DNA from: Aquitalea magnusonii
GTDB taxonomy: Bacteria > Pseudomonadota > Gammaproteobacteria > Burkholderiales > Chromobacteriaceae
NCBI RefSeq assembly: GCF_003202035.1
Contig: NZ_QJKC01000013.1
Coordinates: 62,001-126,000, forward strand
DNA: 64,000 bases
Direction: 5' to 3'
Under the pieces are notes generated by a model, which did not search any database, was not told the origin of the DNA, and saw only the letters and a program-made list of their open reading frames with translations. Made by a program: the position numbers and the translations under genes. Positions 42,677 to 53,085 of the stretch are shown piece by piece (the stretch's first letter is position 1; every line of letters begins with the position of its first letter).

Positions 42677-43639
42677 TCAGGATGCCTTGCCTTCCTGTTT
42701 CTGCAGACGCAGCAACAGGAGCTTGGCGCAGGCCAGTACGACGAAGGTGATGAAGAACAGGATCAGACCCAGTTCGATCAGCGAGGCCATGTGGAATTCT
42801 CCGGTGGCTTCGGCAAATTCGTTGGCCAGTGCCGAGGAAATCGACTGGCCCGGCTCGAACAGGCCAACGGCAAAGCGCGAGGAGTTGCCGATCACGAAGG
42901 TCACCGCCATGGTTTCACCCAGGGCGCGGCCCAGACCCAGCATGATGCCGCCCACCACGCCGGTCTTGGTGTAGGGCAGAACCACGTAGCGCACGACTTC
43001 CCAGGTGGTGGAGCCCAGACCGTAGGCCGACTCCTTGAGCATGGTCGGCACCACTTCAAACACATCACGCATGACCGAGGCGATGAAGGGAATCACCATC
43101 ACCGCCAGGATCAGCCCGGCAGTAAAGACCCCAATCCCCATCGGCGCGCCCTGGAACAGCAGGCCGATCAGCGGAATATCCCCCAGGTTGTCGATCAGTA
43201 CCGGCTGGACGTGGTCGGCAAACAAGGGGGCAAACACAAACAGGCCCCACATGCCGTAAATGATGGAGGGAATGCCGGCCAGGAGTTCGACCGCAATACC
43301 CAGCGGACGCTTGAGCACGTTGGGGCAAAGCTCGGTCAGAAACACGGCAATGCCGAAGCTGACGGGCACACCAATCAGCAGGGCGATCACCGAAGTGGCC
43401 AGGGTGCCGAATACCGGCACCAGCGCGCCGAATTTCTGCCCGACCGGATCCCAGTCGCTATCGACCAGAAAGCTCCAGCCAAAACGGCTCAGGCTGGGCA
43501 TGGCACCAATAATGAGGGAAATCAGGATGCCCACCAGCAAGGCCAATACCAAAAAGGCAAAGCAGCGAGTGGAAAGCCTGAAGATATTGTCTAGCAGCAT
43601 CTGGCGCTGCATTTGCTGGTTATTGCTGAACTTTTCCAT
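42677..43639 (-). CDS. pstC: Phosphate ABC transporter permease
   Basis: 320 residues, about six to seven membrane segments; EAA loop [14 protein letters not shown] near residues 215-228, and [12 protein letters not shown], both typical of PstC. The frame reaches GTG 43684 but that start lies inside the terminator behind pstS; ATG 43639 (MEKFSNNQQ) is preferred, although its ribosome site is weak. Gap of 15 bases to pstA. Confidence 0.94.
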   Translation of the reverse strand: MEKFSNNQQMQRQMLLDNIFRLSTRCFAFLVLALLVGILISLIIGAMPSLSRFGWSFLVDSDWDPVGQKFGALVPVFGTLATSVIALLIGVPVSFGIAVFLTELCPNVLKRPLGIAVELLAGIPSIIYGMWGLFVFAPLFADHVQPVLIDNLGDIPLIGLLFQGAPMGIGVFTAGLILAVMVIPFIASVMRDVFEVVPTMLKESAYGLGSTTWEVVRYVVLPYTKTGVVGGIMLGLGRALGETMAVTFVIGNSSRFAVGLFEPGQSISSALANEFAEATGEFHMASLIELGLILFFITFVVLACAKLLLLRLQKQEGKAS

Positions 43640-43664
43640 GAGGATACTCGGTCGTGTCTCAGAC

Positions 43665-43690
43665 AAAAAGCCGGGGTTGCTCACCCCGGC
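43665..43690 (-). terminator. Partial terminator between pstS and pstC
   Basis: On the minus strand GCCGGGGT, loop GAGCA, ACCCCGGC, followed by TTTTTG. It lies between the pstS stop (43753) and the pstC start. Such a stop-like element within an operon usually lowers transporter genes below the abundant binding protein. Confidence 0.85.
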
Positions 43691-43752
43691 CTTGGTGCCA
43701 CACCGGCAGCTGCATCAGCTTGCGCGCTGCTGGCCGGTGTCGCCATGCTCAC

Positions 43753-44793
43753 TCAGTTCAGAACCGGCTTGCCGCTGGCGTCGGTGATCTGCTTCCAGCT
43801 GGTGTGAATCACGGCTTTCACGCTATCCGGCATCGGGATGTAATCCAGTTCCAGCGCGGTCTTGTCGCCATTCTTGTAAGCCCAGTCGAAGAACTTCAGC
43901 ACTTCGGTACCCTGTGCCGGCTTGTCCTGTTTCTTGTGCATCAGGATGAAAGTGGCACCGGAAATAGGCCAGCTATCCTTGCCCGGCTGATTGGTAAGGA
44001 TCAGGTAGAAACCTGGTGCTTTTTTCCAATCTGCGTTGGCAGCGGCAGCCTTGAAGGTTTTTTCGTCCGGAGCAACAAAGTTGCCGGATTCATTCTTCAG
44101 TTGACCGTATGTCAGTTTGTTTTGTTTGGCGTAGGCATATTCAACATAACCGATGGCACCCTTGATGCGGGTTACATAGTTGGCCACGCCTTCGTTACCC
44201 TTGCCACCCACACCGGTCGGCCAGTTTACAGCGGTATTGGAGCCCACTTTGCTGGACCATTCGCTGGAAACCTTGGACAGGTAGTTGGTGAAGATGAAGC
44301 TGGTACCCGAGCCATCGGAACGACGTACCACGGTGATCTTCTGATCCGGCAGCTTCACGCCCGGGTTCAGGCCGGCAATAGCCGGGTCATTCCACTTCGA
44401 GACCTTGCCCAGGAAGATGTCAGCCAGCAAGGAACCGGTAAACTTCACCTGGCCGGCGGCGATGCCGGGAACATTGATAACCGGTACAACACCACCGATT
44501 ACCGTCGGGAACTGGGTCAGGCCGGACTTTTCCAGCTCTTCCGGCTTCAGCGGCATGTCGGAAGCACCGAAATCAACAGTCTTGGACTGGATTTGCTTGA
44601 TGCCGCCACCAGAACCGATGGACTGGTAGTTCATGCTGTTGTTGGTCGTAGCCTTGTAGTTGGTTGCCCATTTTGCATACAAGGGGTAGGGGAAGGTTGC
44701 GCCAGCGCCGGTGATGTCGGCAGCCATAGCTGCGCCAGCGAAGAAGCCGGCGGACAAGGCCAGCGAGGCGACCAGACGTACGGACTGTTTCAT
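43753..44793 (-). CDS. pstS: Periplasmic phosphate-binding protein
   Basis: 346 residues. Signal peptide MKQSVRLVASLALSAGFFAGAAMAA, then a PstS fold: GAGATFPYPLYAKW at the mature N-terminus, VDFGASDMPL, VVRRSDGSGTSFIF (phosphate-contacting Arg, Asp, Ser, Thr) and a C-terminal helical end. The high-affinity phosphate receptor of PstSCAB. AGGAG lies seven bases before the ATG. Divergent from tpiA. A terminator separates it from pstC. Confidence 0.96.
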   Translation of the reverse strand: MKQSVRLVASLALSAGFFAGAAMAADITGAGATFPYPLYAKWATNYKATTNNSMNYQSIGSGGGIKQIQSKTVDFGASDMPLKPEELEKSGLTQFPTVIGGVVPVINVPGIAAGQVKFTGSLLADIFLGKVSKWNDPAIAGLNPGVKLPDQKITVVRRSDGSGTSFIFTNYLSKVSSEWSSKVGSNTAVNWPTGVGGKGNEGVANYVTRIKGAIGYVEYAYAKQNKLTYGQLKNESGNFVAPDEKTFKAAAANADWKKAPGFYLILTNQPGKDSWPISGATFILMHKKQDKPAQGTEVLKFFDWAYKNGDKTALELDYIPMPDSVKAVIHTSWKQITDASGKPVLN

Positions 44794-44854
44794 GCTTGCT
44801 CCTGAATTATTAGGGTAAGGCCCTGCGAGGTGTTGAGGCGCATCCTATCCCTTG

Positions 44855-44875
44855 TAGTTTTCAGAAATATTACAA
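44855..44875 (-). promoter_or_regulatory. Possible Pho box upstream of pstS
   Basis: On the minus strand TTGTAAT and, 11 bases on, CTGAAAA match the PhoB direct-repeat half-site CTGTCAT in 5 of 7 and 4 of 7 positions. The spacing is right and the place is right, about 65-80 bases before pstS, but the match is moderate. Confidence 0.35.
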
Positions 44876-44958
44876 GTCGTGGAAAAGCAGATTGCGGAGT
44901 TTTGACGACGCCGGGACTAGGGATATAATCCGCAGCACTTCAATGGAGGCACCCGGAC

Positions 44959-45705
44959 ATGGCAGGCAAGCTGATTATCGGAAACTGGAAAATGAACACC
45001 CGTGCGCAAAGCGCACAATCCCTGCTGGATGCCTTGCTGGAACAGCCGGCATGTGATCAGCCCTGGGTCGGGGTGGCCGCGCCTGCGGTGTATCTGGCAG
45101 CCCTCGGTGCACGTCTGCAGGGGCGCGCCATCCGTCTGGCGGCACAGGATGTCAGTGCCTTTGCCAGCGACGGGGCGTACACCGGCGAAGTCTCCGCCGC
45201 CATGCTGCAGGATATCGGCTGCGCTTACGTCCTGGTGGGGCATTCCGAGCGTCGACAGTATTTCGCCGAGAGCAATCCGCAGTTGCTGGCCAAGATGAAC
45301 AATGCCATGGCTGCAGGTCTGGTGCCGGTGCTGTGCGTGGGCGAAACGCTGGAACAGCGCGAGCAGGGCAGCTACCTGGCAGTGATCCATCAGCAATTGT
45401 CCATACTGGCTGATATCGCGGCCGGCGAGTACCTGATTGCCTACGAACCGGTATGGGCCATCGGCACCGGCAAGGTGGCGACACTGGAGCAGATTGCTGA
45501 AATCCACAGCGCCATCAAAACGTGGTGCTTGCAAAATGCCAAGCCATCCGCTAGTATTCGCGTCCTCTACGGCGGCAGTGTAAAGGCAGAGAATGCCGAG
45601 TCAATCCTGATGACAGACAATGTCGATGGAGCCCTTGTTGGTGGGGCATCTCTGGACGCCGGATCATTCAGGATGATTTGCCAGGCCGCAGGAAAATTGA
45701 TATAG
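44959..45705 (+). CDS. tpiA: Triosephosphate isomerase
   Basis: Glycolytic interconversion of dihydroxyacetone phosphate and glyceraldehyde 3-phosphate. 248 residues. Catalytic residues: N9/K11 in GNWKMN, His in [12 protein letters not shown] (about 94), and Glu in [14 protein letters not shown] (about 166); the phosphate loop GGSVKAENA is near the end. GGAGG at about 44944 precedes the ATG. First gene of the tpiA-secG-tRNA-nuo group. Confidence 0.97.
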   Translation: MAGKLIIGNWKMNTRAQSAQSLLDALLEQPACDQPWVGVAAPAVYLAALGARLQGRAIRLAAQDVSAFASDGAYTGEVSAAMLQDIGCAYVLVGHSERRQYFAESNPQLLAKMNNAMAAGLVPVLCVGETLEQREQGSYLAVIHQQLSILADIAAGEYLIAYEPVWAIGTGKVATLEQIAEIHSAIKTWCLQNAKPSASIRVLYGGSVKAENAESILMTDNVDGALVGGASLDAGSFRMICQAAGKLI

Positions 45706-45706
45706 T

Positions 45707-46057
45707 ATGGAACTTATTAAGACGCTTATTTGGGTTGTTAACCTGCTCTCCGCAGTGACGATTATCGTCCTTGTCCTCATGCAGCATGGCAAGGGTGCGG
45801 ATATGGGTGCAGCTTTCGGCAGCGGCGCTTCCGGAAGTCTGTTTGGTGCGTCTGGCTCTGCGAATTTTCTGAGTAGAACCACTGCGATTGCAGCGGTTGT
45901 ATTCTTCTCCACGAGTCTCACCCTTGTTTATCTGTCGGGGGGCGGAAAAACGGATCTGGGTGTGATGGGTGGCAAGGTTGAACAAGTTGCGCCGCAAATC
46001 CCGGTCGGGGCAACCACTGGCAAAGCTTCGGGCACGACGTCAAAAATTCCGGAGTGA
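45707..46057 (+). CDS. secG: Preprotein translocase subunit SecG
   Basis: 116 residues, two membrane segments (about 5-22 and 52-74), with the conserved loop MQHGKGADMGAAFGSGASGSLFG between them (residues 25-47, shown as HGKGADMGAAFG and GSLFGASG) and SANFLSRTTA. Stimulates SecYEG export. The start comes one base after the tpiA stop. A low-complexity Gly/Thr-rich C-terminal tail follows. The tRNA-Leu gene begins 17 bases after its stop. Confidence 0.95.
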   Translation: MELIKTLIWVVNLLSAVTIIVLVLMQHGKGADMGAAFGSGASGSLFGASGSANFLSRTTAIAAVVFFSTSLTLVYLSGGGKTDLGVMGGKVEQVAPQIPVGATTGKASGTTSKIPE

Positions 46058-46074
46058 CAGTAAAGTTATATTGT

Positions 46075-46160
46075 GCCGACATGGTGAAATTGGTAGACAC
46101 GCTATCTTGAGGGGGTAGTGGCCGTAGGCTGTGTGAGTTCGAGTCTCACTGTCGGCACCA
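46075..46160 (+). tRNA. tRNA-Leu (anticodon GAG)
   Basis: 86 bases including encoded CCA (46158-46160). Acceptor stem GCCGACA (46075-46081) pairs with TGTCGGC (46150-46156). The anticodon stem CTATC/GGTAG holds loop TTGAGGG, anticodon GAG, reading CUC/CUU. The long variable arm of a class II tRNA and the TTCGAGT T-loop are present. Conserved place between secG and nuoA in betaproteobacteria. Confidence 0.97.
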
Positions 46161-46166
46161 CCATTC

Positions 46167-46204
46167 AAAAATAGGCCACCGGGATTCCGGTGGCCTATTT
46201 TATT
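46167..46204 (+). terminator. Hairpin after tRNA-Leu
   Basis: AAAATAGGCCACCGG pairs with CCGGTGGCCTATTTT (ending near 46201), a 15-base-pair stem with a four-base loop, followed by ATTT. Strong stem, mediocre T-run. Confidence 0.8.
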
Positions 46205-46211
46205 TGGAGCC

Positions 46212-46237
46212 AAGGAGGGTAATTCCTCCTTTTTTTG
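46212..46237 (+). terminator. Second hairpin with T-run directly before nuoA
   Basis: AAGGAGG (46212-46218), loop GTAATT, CCTCCTT (46225-46231), then T to 46237: a textbook intrinsic terminator ending only 15 bases before the nuoA start. There is hardly room for a promoter between it and nuoA. Confidence 0.75.
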
Positions 46238-46251
46238 GGGGTGTACGGGAA

Positions 46252-46608
46252 ATGCTGCAAAATTATTTTCCCATTCTGTTGTTTGTCATCGTCGGATTGT
46301 TGGTTGGCGTGGGTCCTATTGTCCTTGGCAAGGTCCTCGCACCCAATCGTCCTGACCCTGAGAAACTCTCTCCTTATGAGTGCGGATTCGAGGCCTTCGA
46401 AGATGCACGCATGAAATTTGACGTTCGCTACTACCTCATTGCCATTCTTTTCATTCTGTTCGATCTGGAAATTGCATTTCTGTTTCCCTGGGCCGTGGTC
46501 CTGAAAGAACTGGGTGCATATGGCTTTGGTGTAATGGTGGAATTCCTGGGCGTGTTGACCCTGGGTTTCGTCTACATGTGGAAAAAGGGAGCGCTGGAAT
46601 GGGAGTAG
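46252..46608 (+). CDS. nuoA: NADH-quinone oxidoreductase subunit A
   Basis: 118 residues, three membrane segments, with the conserved cysteine loop [20 protein letters not shown] (about 37-56). Membrane arm of complex I. The frame runs upstream into the terminator region, but only ATG 46252 gives the usual N-terminus [11 protein letters not shown]. Ribosome site is weak (GGGA). First of 14 nuo genes in the canonical order. Overlaps nuoB by ten bases. Confidence 0.95.
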   Translation: MLQNYFPILLFVIVGLLVGVGPIVLGKVLAPNRPDPEKLSPYECGFEAFEDARMKFDVRYYLIAILFILFDLEIAFLFPWAVVLKELGAYGFGVMVEFLGVLTLGFVYMWKKGALEWE

Positions 46609-47075
46609 AAGGTATTCTGGAAAAAGGCTTCGTGACCACGACGGCCGACAAGCTCATCAACTACACCCGTACCGGTTCGCTGTGGCCGATGACCTTTGGT
46701 CTGGCCTGCTGTGCCGTGGAAATGATGCACGCTGGTGCCGCACGTTACGACCTGGACCGTTTCGGCATCGTTTTCCGTCCCAGTCCCCGTCAGTCTGACC
46801 TGATGATCGTGGCCGGTACGTTGTGCAACAAGATGGCACCGGCACTGCGCAAGGTGTATGACCAGATGGCGGAACCGCGCTGGGTCATCTCCATGGGCTC
46901 CTGTGCCAACGGTGGTGGCTACTACCACTACTCCTACTCCGTCGTCCGTGGCTGTGACCGCATCGTGCCGGTCGATGTCTACGTGCCAGGCTGTCCACCG
47001 ACTGCCGAAGCACTGCTGTATGGCATCATCCAGCTGCAGAACAAGATCAAACGCACCTCCACCATCGCCCGATAA
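46599..47075 (+). CDS. nuoB: NADH-quinone oxidoreductase subunit B
   Basis: 158 residues. Carries the terminal N2 [4Fe-4S] cluster: adjacent CC in [10 protein letters not shown], then GSCANGG and [10 protein letters not shown]. Placed at the junction of hydrophilic and membrane arms beside the quinone site. ATG 46599 overlaps the nuoA stop; GGGAG lies upstream. Confidence 0.97.
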   Translation: MGVEGILEKGFVTTTADKLINYTRTGSLWPMTFGLACCAVEMMHAGAARYDLDRFGIVFRPSPRQSDLMIVAGTLCNKMAPALRKVYDQMAEPRWVISMGSCANGGGYYHYSYSVVRGCDRIVPVDVYVPGCPPTAEALLYGIIQLQNKIKRTSTIAR

Positions 47076-47086
47076 GGTAAGTACTT

Positions 47087-47683
47087 ATGGCCTCCAAGAA
47101 AATGGAAGCATTGGGATCGGTCGTCGAGCGGGTGCTGGGCGACAAGCTTGTTTCAAGCACGCTGGCCCTCGATGAACTGACCATCGTCTGCAAGGCGGCA
47201 GATCTGATCACCGTGGCCACCACGCTGCGTGATCATGCTGAACTTTCTTTCGAACAACTGATCGACCTGTGCGGTATGGACTACAGCGCCTACCGTGACG
47301 AGCCGTGGGATGGCCCGCGCTTTGCCGTGGTCTACCACCTGCTGTCGCTCAAGCACAATCTGCGCATCCGCTTGCGCGTCTTTGCCGAAGACGACAGCTT
47401 CCCGCTGCTCGCCTCGGTCAATCCGGTATGGAATGCCGCCAACTGGTTCGAGCGCGAAGCCTTCGACCTGTTCGGCATCGTGTTTGAAGGTCACCCTGAC
47501 CTGCGTCGCATCCTGACCGACTATGGCTTTGTCGGCCATCCCTTCCGCAAGGACTTCCCGCTGTCCGGTCATGTGGAAATGCGCTATGACCCGACCCAGC
47601 AGCGCGTGATCTATCAGCCGGTCACCATTGAGCCGCGCGAAATCACTCCGCGCATCATTCGTGAGGAGAACTACGGTGGCTGA
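47087..47683 (+). CDS. nuoC: NADH-quinone oxidoreductase subunit C
   Basis: 198 residues of the 30-kDa family: [43 protein letters not shown] (given in parts: [26 protein letters not shown]) and HPFRKDFPL. Separate from nuoD, not the fused NuoCD of enterobacteria. Overlaps nuoD by eight bases. Confidence 0.97.
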   Translation: MASKKMEALGSVVERVLGDKLVSSTLALDELTIVCKAADLITVATTLRDHAELSFEQLIDLCGMDYSAYRDEPWDGPRFAVVYHLLSLKHNLRIRLRVFAEDDSFPLLASVNPVWNAANWFEREAFDLFGIVFEGHPDLRRILTDYGFVGHPFRKDFPLSGHVEMRYDPTQQRVIYQPVTIEPREITPRIIREENYGG

Positions 47684-48929
47684 GATCCGTAACTACACGC
47701 TGAACTTCGGTCCCCAGCACCCGGCAGCCCACGGCGTATTGCGTCTGGTGCTGGAGCTGGATGGTGAAGTGATCCAGCGTGCCGACCCGCATATCGGCCT
47801 GTTGCATCGCGGCACCGAGAAACTGGCTGAAAGCAAGACTTTCATCCAGTCGCTGCCGTATATGGATCGTCTGGACTACGTGTCCATGATGTGCAACGAG
47901 CACGCCTACTGCCTGGCCATCGAAAAGCTGCTGCAGATCGAAGTGCCGCTGCGCGCGCAATACATCCGCGTGATGTTTGCCGAAATCACCCGTATCCTGA
48001 ACCACCTGCTGTGGATTGGCGCGCACGCCATCGACATCGGCGCCATGACCATGTTCCTGTACGCTTTCCGTGAGCGTGAGGACCTGATGGACTGCTACGA
48101 AGCCGTGTCCGGTGCCCGCATGCACGCCGCCTACTTCCGCCCGGGTGGCGTATACCGTGACCTGCCGGACTCCATGCCGCAGTACACCGTATCCAAGATC
48201 AAGAATGCCAAGGAACTGGCGCGTCTGAATGAAGGCCGCAAGGGTTCCATGCTGGACTTCATTGACGACTTCACCAAGCGCTTCCCGACCTACGTCGACG
48301 AATACGAAACCCTGCTGACCGATAACCGTATCTGGAAGCAGCGTACGGTCGGTATCGGCGTGGTCAGCCCGGAACGTGCCAAGAATCTGGGCTTCTCCGG
48401 CCCGATGCTGCGTGGTTCCGGCATCGAGTGGGACCTGCGCAAGAAACAGCCCTACGATGTTTACGACCGTCTGGACTTTGATATTCCGGTGGGCAAGGGT
48501 GGCGACAGCTATGATCGCTATCTGGTGCGCGTCGAGGAAATGCGCCAGTCCAACCGTATCATCCAGCAGTGCGTGGCCTGGCTGCGTGCCAATCCGGGTC
48601 CGGTCATCACCGACAACCATAAAGTGGCTCCGCCGTCCCGCGAGGGCATGAAGTCGAATATGGAAGACCTGATCCACCACTTCAAGCTGTTTACCGAAGG
48701 CATGCATGTGCCGGAAGGCGAAGCTTACGCCGCGGTAGAACATCCTAAGGGTGAGTTCGGTATCTATCTGGTATCCGATGGCGCCAACAAGCCGTACCGA
48801 CTGAAAATCCGTGCCCCGGGTTTTGCCCATCTGGCAGCCCTGAATGAAATGGCCACGGGCCACATGATCGCCGACGTGGTGGCCATCATCGGTACCCAGG
48901 ATATCGTGTTTGGGGAGATCGACCGCTAA
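47676..48929 (+). CDS. nuoD: NADH-quinone oxidoreductase subunit D
   Basis: 417 residues of the 49-kDa family, forming most of the quinone cavity. Motifs: [15 protein letters not shown] at the N-terminus, [12 protein letters not shown], and [22 protein letters not shown] (as [17 protein letters not shown]) at the end. The start is GTG 47676 inside nuoC, with GAGGAG at 47663-47668. An upstream frame exists but is not conserved. Confidence 0.96.
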   Translation: MAEIRNYTLNFGPQHPAAHGVLRLVLELDGEVIQRADPHIGLLHRGTEKLAESKTFIQSLPYMDRLDYVSMMCNEHAYCLAIEKLLQIEVPLRAQYIRVMFAEITRILNHLLWIGAHAIDIGAMTMFLYAFREREDLMDCYEAVSGARMHAAYFRPGGVYRDLPDSMPQYTVSKIKNAKELARLNEGRKGSMLDFIDDFTKRFPTYVDEYETLLTDNRIWKQRTVGIGVVSPERAKNLGFSGPMLRGSGIEWDLRKKQPYDVYDRLDFDIPVGKGGDSYDRYLVRVEEMRQSNRIIQQCVAWLRANPGPVITDNHKVAPPSREGMKSNMEDLIHHFKLFTEGMHVPEGEAYAAVEHPKGEFGIYLVSDGANKPYRLKIRAPGFAHLAALNEMATGHMIADVVAIIGTQDIVFGEIDR

Positions 48930-49429
48930 TGCTATCCGCACAATCACTCGCCGCCATTGATCGCGAAGTCGCCAAATACCCGGCCGACCAGAAACGCTCG
49001 GCGGTCATGGGCGCGCTGCGCATTGCCCTGGTGGAGCGCCGTGAAACCGGCAAGACACCGGAAGAGCGTTGCCTGAATACCGAGGTGATCGAATTCGTTG
49101 CCAACTACCTGCAAATCCCGCCGGTAGCTGCCTACGAAGTCGCCACCTTCTACAACATGTACGACATGAAGCCGGTTGGCCAGTACAAGATTACTGTGTG
49201 TACCAACCTGCCCTGTGCCTTGTCCGGTGGCGTGAATGCCGCCGCGTACATCTCCAAGAAGCTGGGCATCGCCATTGGCGAAACCAGTGCTGACGGCAAG
49301 TACACCTTGCTGGAAGGGGAGTGCATGGGTGCCTGCGGCGATGCGCCGGTCTTGCTGGTGAACAACCACAAGATGTGCAGCTTCATGACGCCCGAAGCAA
49401 TCGACAAGAAACTGGCGGAGTTGAACTAA
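48929..49429 (+). CDS. nuoE: NADH-quinone oxidoreductase subunit E
   Basis: 166 residues, thioredoxin-like 24-kDa family with a [2Fe-2S] cluster: [11 protein letters not shown] and CMGACGDAP hold the four cysteines. Part of the NADH-dehydrogenase module with NuoF and NuoG. The start overlaps the nuoD stop by one base (TAATG), and it is joined to nuoF in the same way. Confidence 0.97.
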   Translation: MLSAQSLAAIDREVAKYPADQKRSAVMGALRIALVERRETGKTPEERCLNTEVIEFVANYLQIPPVAAYEVATFYNMYDMKPVGQYKITVCTNLPCALSGGVNAAAYISKKLGIAIGETSADGKYTLLEGECMGACGDAPVLLVNNHKMCSFMTPEAIDKKLAELN

Positions 49430-50724
49430 TGGCAGTCTTCGTCAATGGTGTGATTTTCGACGGCATCGATACCTCTGCACAGGACTGCTGGAAGCTGGAG
49501 GCCTATGTGGCCCGTGGCGGCTATCAGGCCCTGCGTCGCATCATCGAATCCAAGATGGCGCAGGAGGACGTGATTGCCGAAGTGAAGAATTCCGGTCTGC
49601 GCGGTCGTGGCGGTGCGGGCTTCCCCACCGGCCTGAAGTGGAGCTTCATGCCGCGCTCCTTCCCGGGCGACAAATACGTGGTGTGCAACACCGACGAGGG
49701 TGAGCCGGGTACCTTCAAGGACCGCGACATCCTGCGCTTCAATCCGCATGCGCTGATCGAAGGCATGATCATCGCCGGCTACGCCATGGGAACCAAGGCA
49801 GGCTACAACTACATCCACGGTGAAATCTTCGAAGAGTACGAACTGTTCGAAGCCGCACTGGATGAAGCCCGCCAGGCTGGTTTCCTGGGCAAGAACATCC
49901 TCGGCAGCGACTTCAGCTTCGACCTGTTCGCCCATCATGGCTATGGTGCCTACATCTGTGGTGAGGAAACCGCGCTGCTGGAATCGCTGGAAGGCAAAAA
50001 AGGCCAGCCGCGCTTCAAGCCGCCGTTCCCGGCCAGCTTCGGTCTGTACGGCAAGCCCACCACCATCAACAACACCGAGTCCTTTGCCTCCGTGCCTTTC
50101 ATCATCCGTGATGGCGCACAGAAGTTCCTGGAAGCGGGCAAGCCGAACAATGGCGGTACCAAGCTGTTCTCGGTTTCCGGTCATGTGAATCGTCCGGGCA
50201 ACTACGAGATCCCGCTGGGCACCCCGTTCTCGGTACTGCTGGAAATGGCTGGCGGCATGCGTGATGGTAAAAAGCTCAAGGCGGTGATTCCGGGTGGTTC
50301 TTCCGCTCCGATCCTGCCCGGCGACGTCATGATGCAATGCACCATGGACTACGACAGTATCGCCAAGGCCGGCTCCATGCTGGGTTCCGGCGCTGTCATC
50401 GTGATGAATGAAGACGTGTGTATGGTGAAGGCGCTGGAGCGTCTGGCCTACTTCTATCACGAGGAATCCTGCGGCCAGTGTACGCCGTGCCGCGAAGGCA
50501 CCGGCTGGCTGTACAAGGTGATCCATCGCATCGCCAACGGCGAAGGCCGTCCGGGCGATCTGGAGCTCCTGGATTCGGTAGGCAATAACATGGCCGGCCG
50601 TACCATCTGTGCACTGGCAGATGCTGCCGTGTTCCCGGTTCGCAGTTTCACCAAGCACTTCCGCAATGAGTTCGAGTATCTCATCGAACACAAGAAGCCC
50701 TTGGTGGACCACAAATGGTGTTGA
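49429..50724 (+). CDS. nuoF: NADH-quinone oxidoreductase subunit F
   Basis: 431 residues; binds NADH, FMN and the N3 [4Fe-4S] cluster. NAD/FMN sites in [16 protein letters not shown] and [32 protein letters not shown]; cluster cysteines in [12 protein letters not shown] and NTICAL-type [15 protein letters not shown] overlaps the nuoE stop. The frame opens upstream but that is inside nuoE. Confidence 0.97.
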   Translation: MAVFVNGVIFDGIDTSAQDCWKLEAYVARGGYQALRRIIESKMAQEDVIAEVKNSGLRGRGGAGFPTGLKWSFMPRSFPGDKYVVCNTDEGEPGTFKDRDILRFNPHALIEGMIIAGYAMGTKAGYNYIHGEIFEEYELFEAALDEARQAGFLGKNILGSDFSFDLFAHHGYGAYICGEETALLESLEGKKGQPRFKPPFPASFGLYGKPTTINNTESFASVPFIIRDGAQKFLEAGKPNNGGTKLFSVSGHVNRPGNYEIPLGTPFSVLLEMAGGMRDGKKLKAVIPGGSSAPILPGDVMMQCTMDYDSIAKAGSMLGSGAVIVMNEDVCMVKALERLAYFYHEESCGQCTPCREGTGWLYKVIHRIANGEGRPGDLELLDSVGNNMAGRTICALADAAVFPVRSFTKHFRNEFEYLIEHKKPLVDHKWC

Positions 50725-50727
50725 GCG

Positions 50728-53082
50728 ATGCTTGAAATCGAAATCGACGGTAAAAAACTGACTGTCCCGCAAGGCAGTACCGTGATGGATGCCGCCCATT
50801 CCGTGGGCACCTACATCCCTCACTTCTGCTACCACAAGAAACTGTCCATCGCGGCCAACTGCCGCATGTGTCTGGTGGAAGTGGAAAAAGCACCCAAGCC
50901 TCTGCCCGCCTGCGCTACGCCGGTGACCGACGGCATGAAGGTGCATACCCATTCCGACATGGCCAAGAAGGCGCAAGCCGGCGTGATGGAATTCCTGCTG
51001 ATCAATCACCCGCTGGATTGCCCGATCTGCGATCAGGGCGGCGAATGTCAGCTGCAGGATCTGGCCGTAGGCTACGGCAACTCTTCTTCCCGCTACCAGG
51101 AAGAAAAGCGCAGCGTAGTCGGCAAGGACATGGGTCCGCTGGTATCCGCTGAAGAAATGTCGCGCTGCATTCACTGCACCCGCTGCGTACGCTTCACCGA
51201 AGAAATCGGCGGCTTCCAGGAAATCGGCATGGCCAACCGCAGCGAATTCTCGGAAATCATGCCCTACCTGGGCAAGACCGTGAATTCGGAAATCTCCGGT
51301 AACGTCATCGACCTCTGCCCGGTCGGCGCGCTGACTTCCAAGCCTTTCCGTTACAGCACCCGTGCCTGGGAGCTGTCCCGCCGCAAGTCGGTCAGCCCGC
51401 ACGATGGTCTGGGCTCCAACCTGATCGTTCAGGTGAAGGCCAACGAAGTGATGCGCGTGCTGCCGCTGGAAAACGAAGCCATCAACGAATGCTGGATCGC
51501 CGACCGCGACCGCTTCTCGTATGAAGGCCTGAATTCCGCCGAGCGTCTGCAAAAGCCGATGATCAAGTTCGACGGCAAGTGGCACGAGACCGACTGGGAA
51601 ACCGCGCTGGCCTACGTGGTGAAGGGCCTGAACGGCGTATCCGCCGATCACGGCAAGGATGCCATCGGCTTCCTCACCAGCCCGCATTCGACGACTGAAG
51701 AACTGTATCTGGCGCAAAAGCTGGCCCGTGCCTTTGGTGTCAACAACATCGACTACCGTCTGCGCCGCAGTGACTTCTCCGCCGATGCCGCCCAGCAGGG
51801 TGCGCAGTGGCTGGGTTCCAGCATTGCCGAGCTGACCGCTGCCAAGTCCATCCTGGTAGTGGGCAGCACCCAGCGCAAGGAACAGCCGCTGCTGGCCTCG
51901 CAATTGCGTCAGGCCGTGAAGAAGGGCAGTGCGCTCAACGTGATCCACGTGGCGGACGATGCGCTGCTGACTGCAGTCAATGCCAAGCTGATCGTTTCGC
52001 CGCTGGCGCTGGTCAACGCGCTGGCCCAGGTGCTGAAGGCTGTGGTTGAGATCAAGTCGGCTCAATCTACCATCGATCTGGCTGCCGTTGCCGCCAGCGA
52101 AGAGGCACAAGCCATTGCGGCCAGCCTGGTGGAAGCAGAATCCGCTGCCATCGTGCTGGGTAATGTGGCGCAGCACCATCCGGCCTTTGCCCAGCTGCTG
52201 AAGCTGACGCAAGAAATTGCCGCGCTGACCGGTGCACGCTTTGGCCTGCTGGCCGAAGCCGCCAACAGCACCGGTGCCGAACTGGTGGGTGCCCTGCCGC
52301 ACCGCGCCGCCTTCGGTGCCAACACCGCTGCCGGCCTCAACGCTGCCGCCATGATTGCCGCACCGCGCAAGGCCTACTTCCTGCTGAATACCGAAGTGGA
52401 ATTCGACAGCTACAATCCGCAAGCTGCCGTGGCCGCCATGAAGCAGGCTGCTACCGTGATCGCACTGACCGCCTACAAGGGCGCAGGTCTGCTCGATTAC
52501 GCCGATGTACTGCTGCCGATTGCCCCGTTCTCGGAAACTGCCGGCTCCTTCGTCAATATGGAAGGCAAACTGCAGTCCTTCAACGGTGTGGTACGTCCGC
52601 TGGGCGAAACCCGTCCGGCGTGGAAGGTATTGCGCGTACTGGGCAATATGCTGAATCTGTCCGGTTTCGAGCACAACAGCGCCGAAGAAGTGCGTGCCGA
52701 ATTGCTGGCCCATGGCGCAGTCGAGTCTGCCTTCAATAACGCCATTGGCGATGTTCCGGTCAATGCCGAGGCTGGTGCTGGTCTGGTGCGGATTGGCGAA
52801 GTGCCGCTGTATCAGGCGGATGCCATCTGCCGCCGTGCCCAGTCCCTGCAACAGACTGCCGATGCGGCTGTACCGGTTGCCCGTGCGCATTCCAGCCTGC
52901 TGGCCCGCCTGAATCTGGCTGACGGCAAGCAAGGCTTGCTGCGTCAGGGTACTGGCGAGCTCAAGGTACTGGTCGAGGCCGATGACAGCCTGCCGGCTGA
53001 CACGGTACGTCTGGCAACGGCACATCCGCTGACTGTCGGTCTGGGTGGCATGTTCGATTCCATCGAGCTTACACAGGGGTAA
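50728..53082 (+). CDS. nuoG: NADH-quinone oxidoreductase subunit G
   Basis: 784 residues. N-terminal ferredoxin-like [2Fe-2S] domain (cysteines in HFCYHKK and NCRMCLVE), the His-Cys3 [4Fe-4S] region HPLDCPICDQGGECQ, and CIHCTRCVRF. The C-terminal molybdopterin-oxidoreductase-like domain (about 220-780) carries no cofactor in this family. In the betaproteobacterial form the last part is alanine-rich. ATG 50728 follows the nuoF stop by three bases. Confidence 0.96.
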   Translation: MLEIEIDGKKLTVPQGSTVMDAAHSVGTYIPHFCYHKKLSIAANCRMCLVEVEKAPKPLPACATPVTDGMKVHTHSDMAKKAQAGVMEFLLINHPLDCPICDQGGECQLQDLAVGYGNSSSRYQEEKRSVVGKDMGPLVSAEEMSRCIHCTRCVRFTEEIGGFQEIGMANRSEFSEIMPYLGKTVNSEISGNVIDLCPVGALTSKPFRYSTRAWELSRRKSVSPHDGLGSNLIVQVKANEVMRVLPLENEAINECWIADRDRFSYEGLNSAERLQKPMIKFDGKWHETDWETALAYVVKGLNGVSADHGKDAIGFLTSPHSTTEELYLAQKLARAFGVNNIDYRLRRSDFSADAAQQGAQWLGSSIAELTAAKSILVVGSTQRKEQPLLASQLRQAVKKGSALNVIHVADDALLTAVNAKLIVSPLALVNALAQVLKAVVEIKSAQSTIDLAAVAASEEAQAIAASLVEAESAAIVLGNVAQHHPAFAQLLKLTQEIAALTGARFGLLAEAANSTGAELVGALPHRAAFGANTAAGLNAAAMIAAPRKAYFLLNTEVEFDSYNPQAAVAAMKQAATVIALTAYKGAGLLDYADVLLPIAPFSETAGSFVNMEGKLQSFNGVVRPLGETRPAWKVLRVLGNMLNLSGFEHNSAEEVRAELLAHGAVESAFNNAIGDVPVNAEAGAGLVRIGEVPLYQADAICRRAQSLQQTADAAVPVARAHSSLLARLNLADGKQGLLRQGTGELKVLVEADDSLPADTVRLATAHPLTVGLGGMFDSIELTQG

Positions 53083-53085
53083 AAC

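Noticed and set aside
41012-43594. Plus-strand open frame of 860 codons over pstB, pstA and pstC
   Set aside because: Antisense to clear transporter genes, composition His/Gln/Gly-rich, no domain.
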